In this document: positions 36,802-48,767 of the stretch, piece by piece
How the letters are laid out: each line of letters opens with the position of its first letter
Numbering within the stretch: position 1 is the stretch's first letter
Assembly: GCA_034430115.1 (NCBI GenBank)
Contig: DAOUFG010000093.1
Location: 1-64,000 of the forward strand
DNA length: 64,000 bases
Direction: 5' to 3'
Origin: CAIXPS01 sp034430115
GTDB taxonomy: Bacteria; Chloroflexota; Anaerolineae; J036; Brachytrichaceae
Program-made: the position numbers and the translations under genes
The notes under the pieces: model-generated
The model's input: only the letters and a program-made list of their open reading frames with translations
The model's database searches: none
What the model was told of the DNA's origin: nothing

Positions 36802-36830
36802 ATGAGCCGGACTCATCCAGTCCGGCTCAT
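36802..36830 (+). terminator. Intrinsic terminator after the PDZ gene
   Basis: 12-bp perfect stem (36802-36813 with 36819-36830, loop CATCC) followed by CCTCTTTTTC. It separates the PDZ gene from the DUF402-CinA gene. Confidence 0.85.
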
Positions 36831-36863
36831 CCTCTTTTTCAGCTATAGTTGCAGGTGAATAGA

Positions 36864-36904
36864 ACCTCCGGAGTCATTGACTCCGGAGGTTTGTCTGCCG
36901 GAGG
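36864..36904 (+). promoter_or_regulatory. Leader hairpin with possible SD masking
   Basis: A perfect 12-bp hairpin (36864-36875, loop ATT, 36879-36890) lies in the leader of the CinA gene. Its 5' arm holds CCTCCGG (36865-36871), which is also complementary to CCGGAGG at 36898-36904, the SD sequence of that gene. Two exclusive pairings are thus possible, one of which hides the ribosome site. Confidence 0.5.
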
Positions 36905-36907
36905 ATC

Positions 36908-37834
36908 ATGTTCATTCGTAAGCTCGATTACAAGGGTGTGGAAAAGGCCGCCTATGAGGGTGAAGTGCTGGCCCGCGACGCCCATGGCGTGCTGGTGCGT
37001 GCCGTGTGGACACGCCCCACGGTGCGGCTGCCCTTTACCTCATTTGAACGCGGCGACGTGCTGCATGAAAGCTTTTATAGCGACCGCTGGTATAACGTTT
37101 TTGAACTGCGTAATGCCCGGGGCCGGTTGAAGGGTTGGTATGCCGACGTGACCCGCCCGGCGCGCATCGGCGCGGATTGCCTGGATTGGGAAGATTTGCT
37201 GCTGGATATTTGGATGGCGCCGGATGGTTCGATGCAAGTGCTGGACGAAGACGAATTTGCCGCCGCTGTGCCGGAATTATCCCCCGCCGAAGTCCCCATT
37301 GCGCGGGCCACGCTGGTTCCACTTGGCGAGGAGTTGCGGCGACGCCATCACGAATACCTCAACGACCAGATTGCTGCATCGCTCGTGCAACATGGCTGGA
37401 CGCTGGGCACCGCCGAGTCGTGCACGGGTGGGCTGATTGGCGACGAGTTGACCAACCGACCCGGCAGCTCCGACTACTTTAAGGGGGGCGTCATTTCGTA
37501 TGAGAACCGCATCAAGCAGAACGTATTGGGCGTGCGCGCCGAGACGCTCGCGACGGTGGGCGCAGTAAGCGAACAATGTGCGCTGGAAATGGCGCGCGGC
37601 GTCCGGCAGGCGCTGGGTGTGGATGTGGGGGTCAGCGCGACGGGCATCGCTGGGCCGGGCGGTGCGACGCCCGAGAAGCCGGTGGGCCTGGTATACGTTG
37701 GCTTCAGCTCGCCGGCAGGGGATGTCGTGCGTCGCTTCGTGTGGCCGAATGATCGCGTCGGCAACAAACGCGCCACCGCCGATGCTGCGTTGAAGTTGCT
37801 GGTTGAGCAGTTGAGCAAGGGGGTTGGAGATTAG
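36908..37834 (+). CDS. DUF402-CinA (PncC) fusion protein
   Basis: The 308-residue product joins two domains that are usually separate. Residues 1-145 fit DUF402, a nucleotide-phosphatase-like fold, with FERGDVLHESFYSDRWYNVFE, the Asp cluster in CLDWEDLLLDIWMAPDG, and LDEDEFAAA. Residues about 155-305 are the CinA C-terminal amidase domain (nicotinamide mononucleotide deamidase, PncC), with GWTLGTAESCTGGLIGDELT, GGVISYEN, GAVSEQCALEMARG and SATGIAGPGG. This links pyridine-nucleotide salvage to a possible nucleotide phosphatase. GAGG precedes the ATG. Confidence 0.85.
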   Translation: MFIRKLDYKGVEKAAYEGEVLARDAHGVLVRAVWTRPTVRLPFTSFERGDVLHESFYSDRWYNVFELRNARGRLKGWYADVTRPARIGADCLDWEDLLLDIWMAPDGSMQVLDEDEFAAAVPELSPAEVPIARATLVPLGEELRRRHHEYLNDQIAASLVQHGWTLGTAESCTGGLIGDELTNRPGSSDYFKGGVISYENRIKQNVLGVRAETLATVGAVSEQCALEMARGVRQALGVDVGVSATGIAGPGGATPEKPVGLVYVGFSSPAGDVVRRFVWPNDRVGNKRATADAALKLLVEQLSKGVGD

Positions 37835-37863
37835 GGATTGGAGACCATCAAAGGTTGACAAAT

Positions 37864-39078
37864 ATGAATACACAACTGATTCAAGAAACGTTCGAGAAGG
37901 GGAAAGGCATTTTCAGGTTGTTCCCCGTGTTTGTGCCACGGCGTTTCAGCCAATCCGGCCAGCGCCTGCGCCTGCACCCCGACGATTATTATGCCTATGG
38001 CACCCAGCGCGGCTCCATCAAAGAACGCTGGTTCTCATCCGTCATCTCGGCCATGAACGGCCCGCTCGCCAGGCCCGACGAAGGCATGAGCTACGTGGCG
38101 GCATCCGACGATGGCAAAGAGCGCTTCCTGTTGCGTGATGCGGTGGATGCGCTGGGCGCGGAACTGATCGGTGCGGAATTGAAGCAGAAGTATGGCACCT
38201 GGCCGATGTATTCCAAGTTCTTCGACTACAAGCAGCCGCTGTTTCACCATCTGCACCTGGACGACGTCGCCGCCGGGCGTGTGGGGCGGCTTGGCAAGCC
38301 GGAGGCTTATTACTTCCCGCCGCAGCTCAACAATTACCCCGGCGAGTTCCCGGTCACTTACTTCGGGTTCGACCCCGACGTGAGCAAGGCGGAGGTGCGC
38401 AAGCGCCTGCTGGATTACGAAACGCGCGACATTCGCATCACCGAACTCTCGCGCGCCTACCGCATCGAACTGGGCACCGGCTGGTATACCCCGCCGGGAG
38501 TGGTGCATGCGCCGGGCTCGGTGCTCACCTACGAGCCGCAATGGAATAGCGATGTGAACTCGGTCTACGAGAATATCACTGCCGGCGAGGTCTACCCCTA
38601 CGAATTTCTGGTGGAAAACGTGCCGGAAGCAAGCAAGCGTGATATTGATTACGTGCTCAGCTTGATGGACTGGGAAAAGAACGTTGATCCGCATTACCGG
38701 CTGAACTACTTCCGCCCGCCCGTGCCGGCGCAGCAAGACGAGTGCTACACGGAGAAGTGGGTGAGCTATGCCAACCCCTACATCGGCGCGAAGGAATTGA
38801 CGGTATTGCCTGGCCAGACCGCTGTGGTGAAGGATGGCGCAGCGTATGGCTGCATCCTGGTACAGGGGCACGGCACCATCGGCACCTACGAGGCCGAGGC
38901 GGCCATCATGTTGCGCTTTGGGCAGCCCAGCGCCGACGAGTACTTCGTCAGCGAGCCGGCGGCGAAGCAAGGCGTGACGATCACCAACCGCAGCCGTTGG
39001 GAGCCGCTGGTGATGTTGAAGCACTTCGGCCCGAATCATCCCGACATGCCCAAGCGCGTGCCGGCGACCGGGGCGTGA
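37864..39078 (+). CDS. Cupin-fold protein, sugar-isomerase-like
   Basis: The 404-residue product resembles the type I phosphomannose isomerase/cupin fold. A metal-binding HHLHLDD lies at about 138-144, GVVHAPGSVLTYEP in the middle and EAAIMLRFGQP in the second cupin half. Gln/Glu/His positions are not fully typical, so it may isomerise another sugar. It begins 30 bases after the CinA fusion gene. The frame opens two codons earlier at a TTG; ATG 37864 fits best. Confidence 0.65.
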   Translation: MNTQLIQETFEKGKGIFRLFPVFVPRRFSQSGQRLRLHPDDYYAYGTQRGSIKERWFSSVISAMNGPLARPDEGMSYVAASDDGKERFLLRDAVDALGAELIGAELKQKYGTWPMYSKFFDYKQPLFHHLHLDDVAAGRVGRLGKPEAYYFPPQLNNYPGEFPVTYFGFDPDVSKAEVRKRLLDYETRDIRITELSRAYRIELGTGWYTPPGVVHAPGSVLTYEPQWNSDVNSVYENITAGEVYPYEFLVENVPEASKRDIDYVLSLMDWEKNVDPHYRLNYFRPPVPAQQDECYTEKWVSYANPYIGAKELTVLPGQTAVVKDGAAYGCILVQGHGTIGTYEAEAAIMLRFGQPSADEYFVSEPAAKQGVTITNRSRWEPLVMLKHFGPNHPDMPKRVPATGA

Positions 39079-39311
39079 ATTTCTCCAGCAGCATATTGAA
39101 TGTGCTTAAGCACATTTCGTTTTGCCTGGCCTGGCGATTCAATTCCCAGGCCAGGCCGCCAACCTACACAAAACATCGCTAGCGGTTAGCGTGCCGGACG
39201 GCATCGTGTCATGCCGAACGAAGTGGGGCATCTTGGTGTGACGCTATCCCGTGGCGCGCAGCAGTCCAGATTCCTCCTCGAAGTGCTCGCCGGAACGACA
39301 ACCGAGTGATG

Positions 39312-40430
39312 TTAACCCGGCAGGCGATCTTTTCGTCGCAGCAGCAACGTCACTTCCAGCCGGTTGTGAAACAGGCACTTGGCGCGCAGCACCTCATAGG
39401 CCGTGCTCAGGATAGGCAGCACCCTTTCCAGGGTAAGGTCGGGATGGTGCCCCACTTGCTTCACAGTCATGATCGCCGGCGCGCCCGGTTTCAGATGCGC
39501 AGCCACTCTCACCATCATGGCTGCCGACTGATCGGGCAGCAGGTACATATCGTTTACCAGCAGGTCAAACATCCCATCCGCGACGTAATCTTCGGCGCGT
39601 TGCCGGACATGGCGGACGTTCGGCAGGCCGGCTACCCTGAGGGCCAGTTCCGCTGGGTCCAGGGCCGTCACCTGCATGCCGTGTTCGGCCAGCACCTGTG
39701 TCCATCCGCCCGGTGCCGCGCCCAGGTCCAGTGCGCGGCCGGGGCCAGGTACAAGCCCAAACTTGCGTAGCGCTTCCAATAGCTTGAACTCGGCGCGACA
39801 AATCATGCGCGAGCGCCTGGCGAAGATGCGGTTCTCGTCGCAATGCTCATTCAGGCTTTCGCCGATCGTGCAGACCCCGGCGTAGCCCACTGTTCCGTTC
39901 AGGTAGAGCGAGATCACCTTGTGCCAATCTTCCAGGATGAGTTCACTCTCGGGGATGCCGTCCAGCGCCGGGTCTTTGCCGGGCACGGGACGCAGGTCGG
40001 TATCGCAAAAGACGGGCACCGCTCCTTGTGCTTCGAACGCGCCTCCGATGAACACCTCCACGTCTTTGGCGGCATAGTCGAACCCATGCCCCACGCGCCG
40101 GCATTGCACGGTGAAGTAGTCGGCGGGGTGAATGCCGTCCAACGCTTGTAGCGCAGCCAGCAACGCCGGGAAATCGTCGGCGCGGCGTTGTGTAAGCGGT
40201 AATTGAGCATCCACCGGCATGATGTGCTTGACGTAGATGGGATCGGCCTGGGCGAGCCCCGGCAAGAAGGTGCTGGCTGGCCGGCTGGTTTGCGCCAGGA
40301 AGGTGCCCCGTTCGTAGTCCAGTTGCTTTTGCATGTCGGGGGCAAGGACACGCATTTCTGCCAGTGCGTTGCGTTGCAACCCAGGTGTGCTGACGGCGAT
40401 GTAATGTGAAAATGTGGCTTGGGTACGCAT
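39312..40430 (-). CDS. RlmM/FtsJ-type RNA 2'-O-methyltransferase
   Basis: The 372-residue product has an N-terminal THUMP-like part (1-180) and a C-terminal RrmJ-fold methyltransferase. The K-D-K-E tetrad can be assigned in SRMICRAEFKLLEAL, VNDMYLLP, MTVKQVG and RLEVTLLLR; the SAM site is ALDLGAAPGGWTQ. This layout matches RlmM, which modifies C2498 of 23S rRNA, although similar proteins with other targets exist. It faces the cupin gene across a 230-base gap that holds no gene. Confidence 0.78.
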   Translation of the reverse strand: MRTQATFSHYIAVSTPGLQRNALAEMRVLAPDMQKQLDYERGTFLAQTSRPASTFLPGLAQADPIYVKHIMPVDAQLPLTQRRADDFPALLAALQALDGIHPADYFTVQCRRVGHGFDYAAKDVEVFIGGAFEAQGAVPVFCDTDLRPVPGKDPALDGIPESELILEDWHKVISLYLNGTVGYAGVCTIGESLNEHCDENRIFARRSRMICRAEFKLLEALRKFGLVPGPGRALDLGAAPGGWTQVLAEHGMQVTALDPAELALRVAGLPNVRHVRQRAEDYVADGMFDLLVNDMYLLPDQSAAMMVRVAAHLKPGAPAIMTVKQVGHHPDLTLERVLPILSTAYEVLRAKCLFHNRLEVTLLLRRKDRLPG

Positions 40431-40483
40431 GATCTCTATACAGACTATAAACGATTACAATCATCGGGTAGGAGCGTTGGCGA

Positions 40484-40753
40484 ATGAATGACTCTTCCAT
40501 CGGGCTGACGGATACGGACCCACGCGCATTGGAGATACAGATTGAGTTACTGCGCCGAGCCGGCCCCGCACGGCGTGCGGCAATCGCATTGGCGATGACG
40601 ACGATGGCCGTTAAACTTTCACGTGCCGCTATCCAACGCATCCACCCTGATTGGAGTGAACAAGAAGTGGCCCTGATGTGGGCCGAAGTTCACTATGGCA
40701 AGGAACTCATCGACCGCGTAAGAGAGTACCTGGCAAATCAAGGCAAGTCATGA
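40484..40753 (+). CDS. Small helical protein paired with an AbiEii-like gene
   Basis: I do not recognise a named family. The 89-residue product is helical and has two basic segments (ELLRRAGPARRAAIAL, SRAAIQRIHPDWSEQ). Small proteins of this kind are often found before nucleotidyltransferase genes. Its TGA overlaps the ATG of the next gene (ATGA), so translation is coupled. It may be the antitoxin-like or accessory half of the pair; this is inference. A TACAAT box lies near 40457. Confidence 0.6.
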   Translation: MNDSSIGLTDTDPRALEIQIELLRRAGPARRAAIALAMTTMAVKLSRAAIQRIHPDWSEQEVALMWAEVHYGKELIDRVREYLANQGKS

Positions 40754-41334
40754 AGGAACCCAACTATCGTGCCGCCCTGATGCCGCTCATTGACGCGTTT
40801 GTCGCACTGGGTATTCCTTATCACGTTGGCGGGTCAGTGGCTGGTATGTCGCATGGAATGGCACGTACGACTCTAGATGTAGATGTTATTGCCGATTTGC
40901 GTGTCGAGCATATCTCTCCGCTTGCTGAGTTGTTAGATGCGGCTTACTATCTCGATGAGGATATGATGCTTGAGGCAGTTCACCATCGGTCTTCCTTCAA
41001 TCTGATTCACCTGGAGAGTATGTTCAAGGTGGATGTGTTTGTGTTGAAGCATACCCCCTATGACCAGCAGGCTTTCCTGCGGGCTGATCTGCGCCCATTG
41101 GATGATGAGCCGAATGGGCCGGTGTTCTTCATCGAATCGGCCGAGGACGTCATTCTAAATAAGTTGCGTTGGTATCAGCTTGGCGGGGAGGTCTCTGAGC
41201 GGCAGTGGACCGACTTGCTGGGCGTGATTCGTTTGCAACGCGATGCACTAGATTTCGGTTATATGAGGCACTGGGCTGCTGAACTGGGCGTGGCGGAGTT
41301 GCTGGAGCGCGCTCTGAAGGTATCAGGGGTATAA
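40750..41334 (+). CDS. Nucleotidyltransferase of the AbiEii/AbiGii kind
   Basis: The 194-residue product has the nucleotidyltransferase start YHVGGSVAGMSHGMARTTLDVDVIADL with the GG-S and D-x-D pattern, and the C-terminal AEDVILNKLRWYQLGGEVSERQW, which matches AbiEii-type toxins and related DUF6036-like proteins. AbiEii toxins add nucleotides to tRNA. Here the core is short, with no large C-terminal extension. It overlaps the small gene upstream by four bases, a layout typical of toxin-antitoxin pairs. Confidence 0.68.
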   Translation: MKEPNYRAALMPLIDAFVALGIPYHVGGSVAGMSHGMARTTLDVDVIADLRVEHISPLAELLDAAYYLDEDMMLEAVHHRSSFNLIHLESMFKVDVFVLKHTPYDQQAFLRADLRPLDDEPNGPVFFIESAEDVILNKLRWYQLGGEVSERQWTDLLGVIRLQRDALDFGYMRHWAAELGVAELLERALKVSGV

Positions 41335-41405
41335 AACCTCCGGGGCGTGGCAGGCTTCGTGCGGCCAGCCCCGAAGGGTTAGGTTATCACTCCAAGTATC
41401 CGATG

Positions 41406-42644
41406 TCACTTCACGGCAGGTTCCGCCTTCATTTCCACCTGTTGCGTATGGGGGAAGCGCCAGTTCAAAACCAGGAACCCCGCGACGGCAATGAGCCCGG
41501 CCACGCCGCCGCCATACCAGATGAACTGTGGCCCGAGTGAATCGTTCAACATCCCGCCAAAGATGGGGCCAATCCCCGAGGCGACGTTCCACGTCAGCCC
41601 AAACAGGCTCATGTAGCGCCCACGTTTGGCGGTTGGGGCCAGGTTGGCGATGTAAGTGCTGGAGGTGGGCATGATGATTAATTCGCCGCAGGTGAGGATC
41701 ACCATGCACAGCCAGAAAGCCCAGAAGCCCTGCCCGAAGGCCATCCCAGTGGTTGCGATCGCATAAAACACAGCGCCCAATGCCACCATTTGCAATGGCG
41801 GGCGGCGCTTGGTCACCTGTGTCACGGCATATTGGAAGAAGATCACCATCAAGGCATTCGTGGAGGCGATGAAGCCATATTCGCTTTCGGGGATGCCGAA
41901 GTTCTGCTTCACATAAACCGAGAGCAGCACCCACACCAACGAGGCTGCCACCATCACCAACGTGAATGAAATGACGAAGCCCATAAATGGCGTATCGCGC
42001 AAGATGGAACCATACCCACCGAACCGCTCTCTGGCTTGCACTGGTGCGCTTGCGTCATGTGGTGGGAGTGTTTCAATGGCAAACAGCGCGATGAGGATGC
42101 CAAAAATGGCTAATCCTCCGGCGGCGATGTAGAAGGCGATTGCGTAGGAGATGGTGGCGATGAACCCGCCGGCGGCCGGTCCGACAGCCACGCCGATGTT
42201 ATTGGCCATCCGGGTCAGCGAGTAGGCATCGGGCCGCTTATTGGATGGGATCAGGTCGGCGATCATCGAATCCAACCCGATGCGATATAGCGGGTTCACG
42301 ACGCCGTTGATTGCCATCAACACGGCAAACTCTGGCAGCGTTTGCGCCTGGCTCATAAAGACGTAACCCAGTGCGTTCAACACCAGGCTGATCACCATGA
42401 TCCATTTACGCCCGAAGCGATCCACAATCGGCCCGGCAATGAATGAGGCAACCAACCCGGTGATAGCGCTGAGTGTCATCAAGCTGGCGGTGGCGGTCAT
42501 CGGCAGGCTCAGGCGTTCGCTGACGTAGACCATCAAGAAGGGCCAGATCATGCTTCCGCCGACGGCGCTGATCAACATGCCCCAAAAGACCAGCCAGAAC
42601 TGGCTGGGATATTCGGCGCGTGCGCGATGTATGACCGATAACAT
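41406..42644 (-). CDS. MFS transporter
   Basis: The 412-residue product has 12 predicted membrane helices and the MFS loop motif GPIVDRFGRKWIMV between helices 2 and 3. The C-terminal half contains PLQMVALGAVFYAIATTG and GRYMSLFGLTWNVASGIGP. It is drug/H+ antiporter-like, but the substrate is unknown. It is divergent from the JAMM gene with a 324-base gap between. Confidence 0.85.
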   Translation of the reverse strand: MLSVIHRARAEYPSQFWLVFWGMLISAVGGSMIWPFLMVYVSERLSLPMTATASLMTLSAITGLVASFIAGPIVDRFGRKWIMVISLVLNALGYVFMSQAQTLPEFAVLMAINGVVNPLYRIGLDSMIADLIPSNKRPDAYSLTRMANNIGVAVGPAAGGFIATISYAIAFYIAAGGLAIFGILIALFAIETLPPHDASAPVQARERFGGYGSILRDTPFMGFVISFTLVMVAASLVWVLLSVYVKQNFGIPESEYGFIASTNALMVIFFQYAVTQVTKRRPPLQMVALGAVFYAIATTGMAFGQGFWAFWLCMVILTCGELIIMPTSSTYIANLAPTAKRGRYMSLFGLTWNVASGIGPIFGGMLNDSLGPQFIWYGGGVAGLIAVAGFLVLNWRFPHTQQVEMKAEPAVK

Positions 42645-42968
42645 TAGGGCCTCCCCCAGCGGGATGAGCCCCTGGTGGTGTGTGAAGAAAGTGTGATTCT
42701 ATGCATCATGGCGCGAATATTGTAGAGGATAACTAAAAACGGGTGGGCTTGCGTGAACCGCCACCTGATCCCGTTGATTTTGCGTGGCGCGCATGAATTC
42801 AGCGCTTGTGCGGTATGCCGGACCCGGCGCACGTGGCACTGGTCAGGTCTGCGCCGTTGTGGTCGCCGCTGCCGGTGATCGTCACCGTCCAGCTATTGAC
42901 AGCGCTATTAGCCGTTTTTTGGGGGGAAACCCGAATGTTCTAGAATTCTCACAGGTGAGGTGCTGTGG
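42645..42968. other. Divergent promoter region, no gene
   Basis: About 324 bases between the MFS and JAMM genes. A TAGAAT at 42941-42946 is a possible -10 box for the JAMM gene. A T/G run TTTTTTGGGGGG lies at about 42915-42926. No reading frame here looks real; the 62-residue one across 42784-42972 has no SD or known motif. Confidence 0.4.
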
Positions 42969-43424
42969 ATGATGATGTTGATGTTATCGAGTGAGGTGGT
43001 GGCGCTCATGCGGGCGCATCTGGAGGCGGGGTACCCTCATGAGGCATGTGGCATATTGGTTGGTGATGTGACGTATGAAGCCGGTCGCCCGGCAGTTAAG
43101 CGGGCCCTGGATTTAGTGCCGGTGCCGAACGTGTGGGATGTCGAGAGTGAGAACGAGGGGCAGCGGAATCGGTACCTGATCGCCCCGGATGACGTGGCGC
43201 GGGCCGACCGCGAAGCGAGTAAGCGCGGGTTGGACATCATTGGCTTTTTTCACTCACACCCCGATCACCCTGCGCGACCCTCGGAGACGGATCGCGAATA
43301 TGCCTGGCCGAATATTTCCTTCGTGATCCTCTCGATACGGCGTGGGCATGCGGTGGATATGCGCTCGTGGGTGCTGCGCGACGACCGCAGCGCGTTTGAC
43401 GAGGAGTTCATCGGTCAAGCTTAA
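42969..43424 (+). CDS. JAMM/MPN+ metalloprotease, Mec+-like
   Basis: The 151-residue product is a single JAB1/MPN domain. It has the catalytic Glu in HEACGILVG and the zinc motif HSHPDHPARPSETD, that is H-x-H-x(n)-S-x2-D. This is the arrangement of Mec+ of mycobacteria, which cuts cysteine from the C-terminus of the carrier CysO. ATG 42969 has GAGG eight bases upstream; a GTG at 42960 overlaps that site. The next gene encodes a CysO-like domain fused to its activating enzyme, so a joint function is likely. Confidence 0.85.
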   Translation: MMMLMLSSEVVALMRAHLEAGYPHEACGILVGDVTYEAGRPAVKRALDLVPVPNVWDVESENEGQRNRYLIAPDDVARADREASKRGLDIIGFFHSHPDHPARPSETDREYAWPNISFVILSIRRGHAVDMRSWVLRDDRSAFDEEFIGQA

Positions 43425-43579
43425 AAAGAATTAGAGGCCGTTGCCGAACAGCTTATTAGCGCCAGCGTTATCTGTGACAGATATTCAGCGGGATCATTGA
43501 CTGGTTGTGTGGGTTCCATTGTCGCGTCTTAACGTTACAATTTTGAGATGGATGTGTTGTTGAGGAGTTGGATGTAAAG

Positions 43580-45043
<1,464 letters not shown>

Positions 45044-45265
45044 GATTTTTGATTCAGGGTCGCCGATTTTGGATTGAAGCAAAATTGGCTTGCGATCTAT
45101 CGCAGAGTCCCCGCATCAATCCTCCGGGCTTGCTGCCCTTCAGCAGGCTCAGGAGGATCATGATGAGCTTGTCGAGCCATAATTCTCCGCGCAACCAAAT
45201 CCCCTCTTTGTCCGTACAATAGGTGTGCGGCCTGTTAACGGCGCACATCACAAGGAGAATTCACT

Positions 45266-45961
45266 ATGATTGACCTGGGACGCGCGCTTGACCATCCTTT
45301 TAAGGACAAAGATTGGGTTACGAAGCTGCTCATTGGTGCAGGCATCAGCCTGGTTCCGATCTTGAATTTCGCCGTGAATGGCTATTCGCTGGAAGTGTTG
45401 CGCAACACGGAGCGCGGCCAGGATGTGCCCCTGCCGAAATGGGACGACTTGGGCACCCATTTCGTGGAGGGCGCTAAGCTCTTCATCGTGGAACTCATCT
45501 ACTCGCTGCCCATCCTGGCGCTGGTGTTCGTGATGATGCTCATGGCCCTGGGGTATGGATGGAGCGCGGATCATTTCTCCTATGCCACGCGCAACACGAT
45601 GAACTCGGGGTTCTTCGTCGTCACGCTTGCGATGTCGTGCATATGCGTGCTGTATGGGTTGCTCGTCGCCTTCCTCACTCCTGCGATGTACATCCAGGTG
45701 GCGCGCACGGGGACGATTGGCGCCGCCTTCCGTTTCGATGAAATGGTGCGGATTGTGCAGCGCAACCTGGGCGATTACATCGTCGTCGTGCTGGTGCCAC
45801 TCCTGGTCGGTGTGGTGGTAGGGACGGTGTTTGGCGTCGTGTCGGTCATCCCCTTTGTCGGGTTGTGCCTGATGATCCCGATGATGGTGGTGCTGTTCCT
45901 GTTGGTGCCCTATCTCGCGGTTGTGTGCGGCCATCTCTATGGCCAGCTTGTGCGCCCATAA
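45266..45961 (+). CDS. DUF4013 membrane protein
   Basis: The 231-residue product has five or six membrane helices and the DUF4013 start, an amphipathic segment followed by LLIGAGISLVPILNFAVNGYSLEVLRN. The family is common in Chloroflexota, Firmicutes and archaea and has no known function. AAGGAG precedes the ATG by nine bases. A TACAATAGG at about 45217 may be the promoter. The dnaX gene starts 24 bases after its stop. Confidence 0.82.
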   Translation: MIDLGRALDHPFKDKDWVTKLLIGAGISLVPILNFAVNGYSLEVLRNTERGQDVPLPKWDDLGTHFVEGAKLFIVELIYSLPILALVFVMMLMALGYGWSADHFSYATRNTMNSGFFVVTLAMSCICVLYGLLVAFLTPAMYIQVARTGTIGAAFRFDEMVRIVQRNLGDYIVVVLVPLLVGVVVGTVFGVVSVIPFVGLCLMIPMMVVLFLLVPYLAVVCGHLYGQLVRP

Positions 45962-45985
45962 GAGCCATCATGCTAAACTAGAAGC

Positions 45986-47572
<1,587 letters not shown>

Positions 47573-47619
47573 AATGACGTGCCGCCGGAATACCGGTGCG
47601 GCATGATTGAAGGAGAAGT

Positions 47620-47979
47620 ATGGCAAAAGGACGACGAACTGACTTCGTGCCACGCGGCGTGCCTCAACAGCAACCGCAAAACAATATGATGCAGAAGATC
47701 CAGCAGATGCAAGACGATATGCGCAAAGTGCAGGAAGAGCTGGAGACCGAACTGGTGACTGTCACCGCCGCCGGCGGGGCCATCACCATTGTGATCACCG
47801 GGCATCAGCGTGTGCAGAGCGTCAAGCTGGACCCCAGCCTGGTGGACCCCAACGACGTCGGCATGTTGGAAGATACGCTGGTGGCGGCGGTGAACGAGGC
47901 GATTGTCGCTTCGCAAGCGCACGCTGCCAAGCGGCTGGAAGCAGTGACCGGCGGAGTTTCCATCCCTGGTTTGATGTAA
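47620..47979 (+). CDS. ybaB: YbaB/EbfC nucleoid-associated protein
   Basis: The 119-residue product has the coiled-coil core MQKIQQMQDDMRKVQEELE and the beta motif TAAGGAITIVITGHQRV followed by the SVKLDPSLVDP segment. It forms a dimer that binds DNA. The first 20 residues are basic and longer than usual. AAGGAG lies upstream of the ATG. It sits between dnaX and recR with short gaps. Confidence 0.9.
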   Translation: MAKGRRTDFVPRGVPQQQPQNNMMQKIQQMQDDMRKVQEELETELVTVTAAGGAITIVITGHQRVQSVKLDPSLVDPNDVGMLEDTLVAAVNEAIVASQAHAAKRLEAVTGGVSIPGLM

Positions 47980-47990
47980 GCGATTGACCT

Positions 47991-48620
47991 ATGCCCCAAG
48001 TGAATAAGACGTTGCCGCCATCGGTATCTCGGCTGATCGACGCGTTTGCACAGTTGCCGGGGATCGGGCCAAAGTCCGCTTCGCGCCTGGCCTATTATCT
48101 GTTGCGTGCGCCGGCCGAGGAAGCCATCTCGCTGGCCGACGCATTGCGTGATCTGAAGGCGCGCACGCGCTTCTGCTCGGTGTGCATGAACATCACCGAG
48201 AGCGACCCTTGCGAAGTGTGTGCCGATGAGTCGCGCGATCACGGCCTGATCTGCGTGGTGGAGGAGCCGTTGGATGTGACGGCTATCGAGCGCTCGCGTA
48301 GCTTTAACGGGGTGTATCACGTCTTGCACGGCGTGATTTCTCCGATGAACGGCATTGGGCCGGACGAGTTGAAGGTGCGCGAGTTATTGGCGCGCGTGCA
48401 GAAGGGCCAACCCGGCGAGGCGACGCCCGTTCGAGAGGTGATCTTGGCTACCAACCCAACGTTGGAAGGCGAGAACACGGCGGCCTACATCCAGCGCAAG
48501 TTGGCCGGCACGCCGGTGAAGGTCACGCGCCTGGCGCGCGGGCTGCCGGTGGGCGGCGACCTGGAATATGCCGACGAGATCACCCTGAGTCGCGCGCTCG
48601 AAGGCCGCCAGTCCATGTGA
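47991..48620 (+). CDS. recR: Recombination protein RecR
   Basis: The 209-residue product has the helix-hairpin-helix LPGIGPKSASRLAYYLL, the zinc finger CSVCMNI with CEVCAD, and a TOPRIM domain that starts ICVVEEPLDV and contains YHVLHGVISPMNGIGP. It works with RecF and RecO in gap repair. The start is an ATG 11 bases after the ybaB stop. Nothing is missing. Confidence 0.95.
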   Translation: MPQVNKTLPPSVSRLIDAFAQLPGIGPKSASRLAYYLLRAPAEEAISLADALRDLKARTRFCSVCMNITESDPCEVCADESRDHGLICVVEEPLDVTAIERSRSFNGVYHVLHGVISPMNGIGPDELKVRELLARVQKGQPGEATPVREVILATNPTLEGENTAAYIQRKLAGTPVKVTRLARGLPVGGDLEYADEITLSRALEGRQSM

Positions 48621-48767
48621 TCTTCCATGGGCCTGGTATTCACCTGGGTTTCCTCCCTTGTGCGCCACTTTATCTCTCTGTGTTCGTAGTAAACGTTGTA
48701 GGCAGTGTAACGTATTTCTACAATCTGAAATCGTAAAGCCAAAACTTAAAATCACAGGAGGGTTGAC

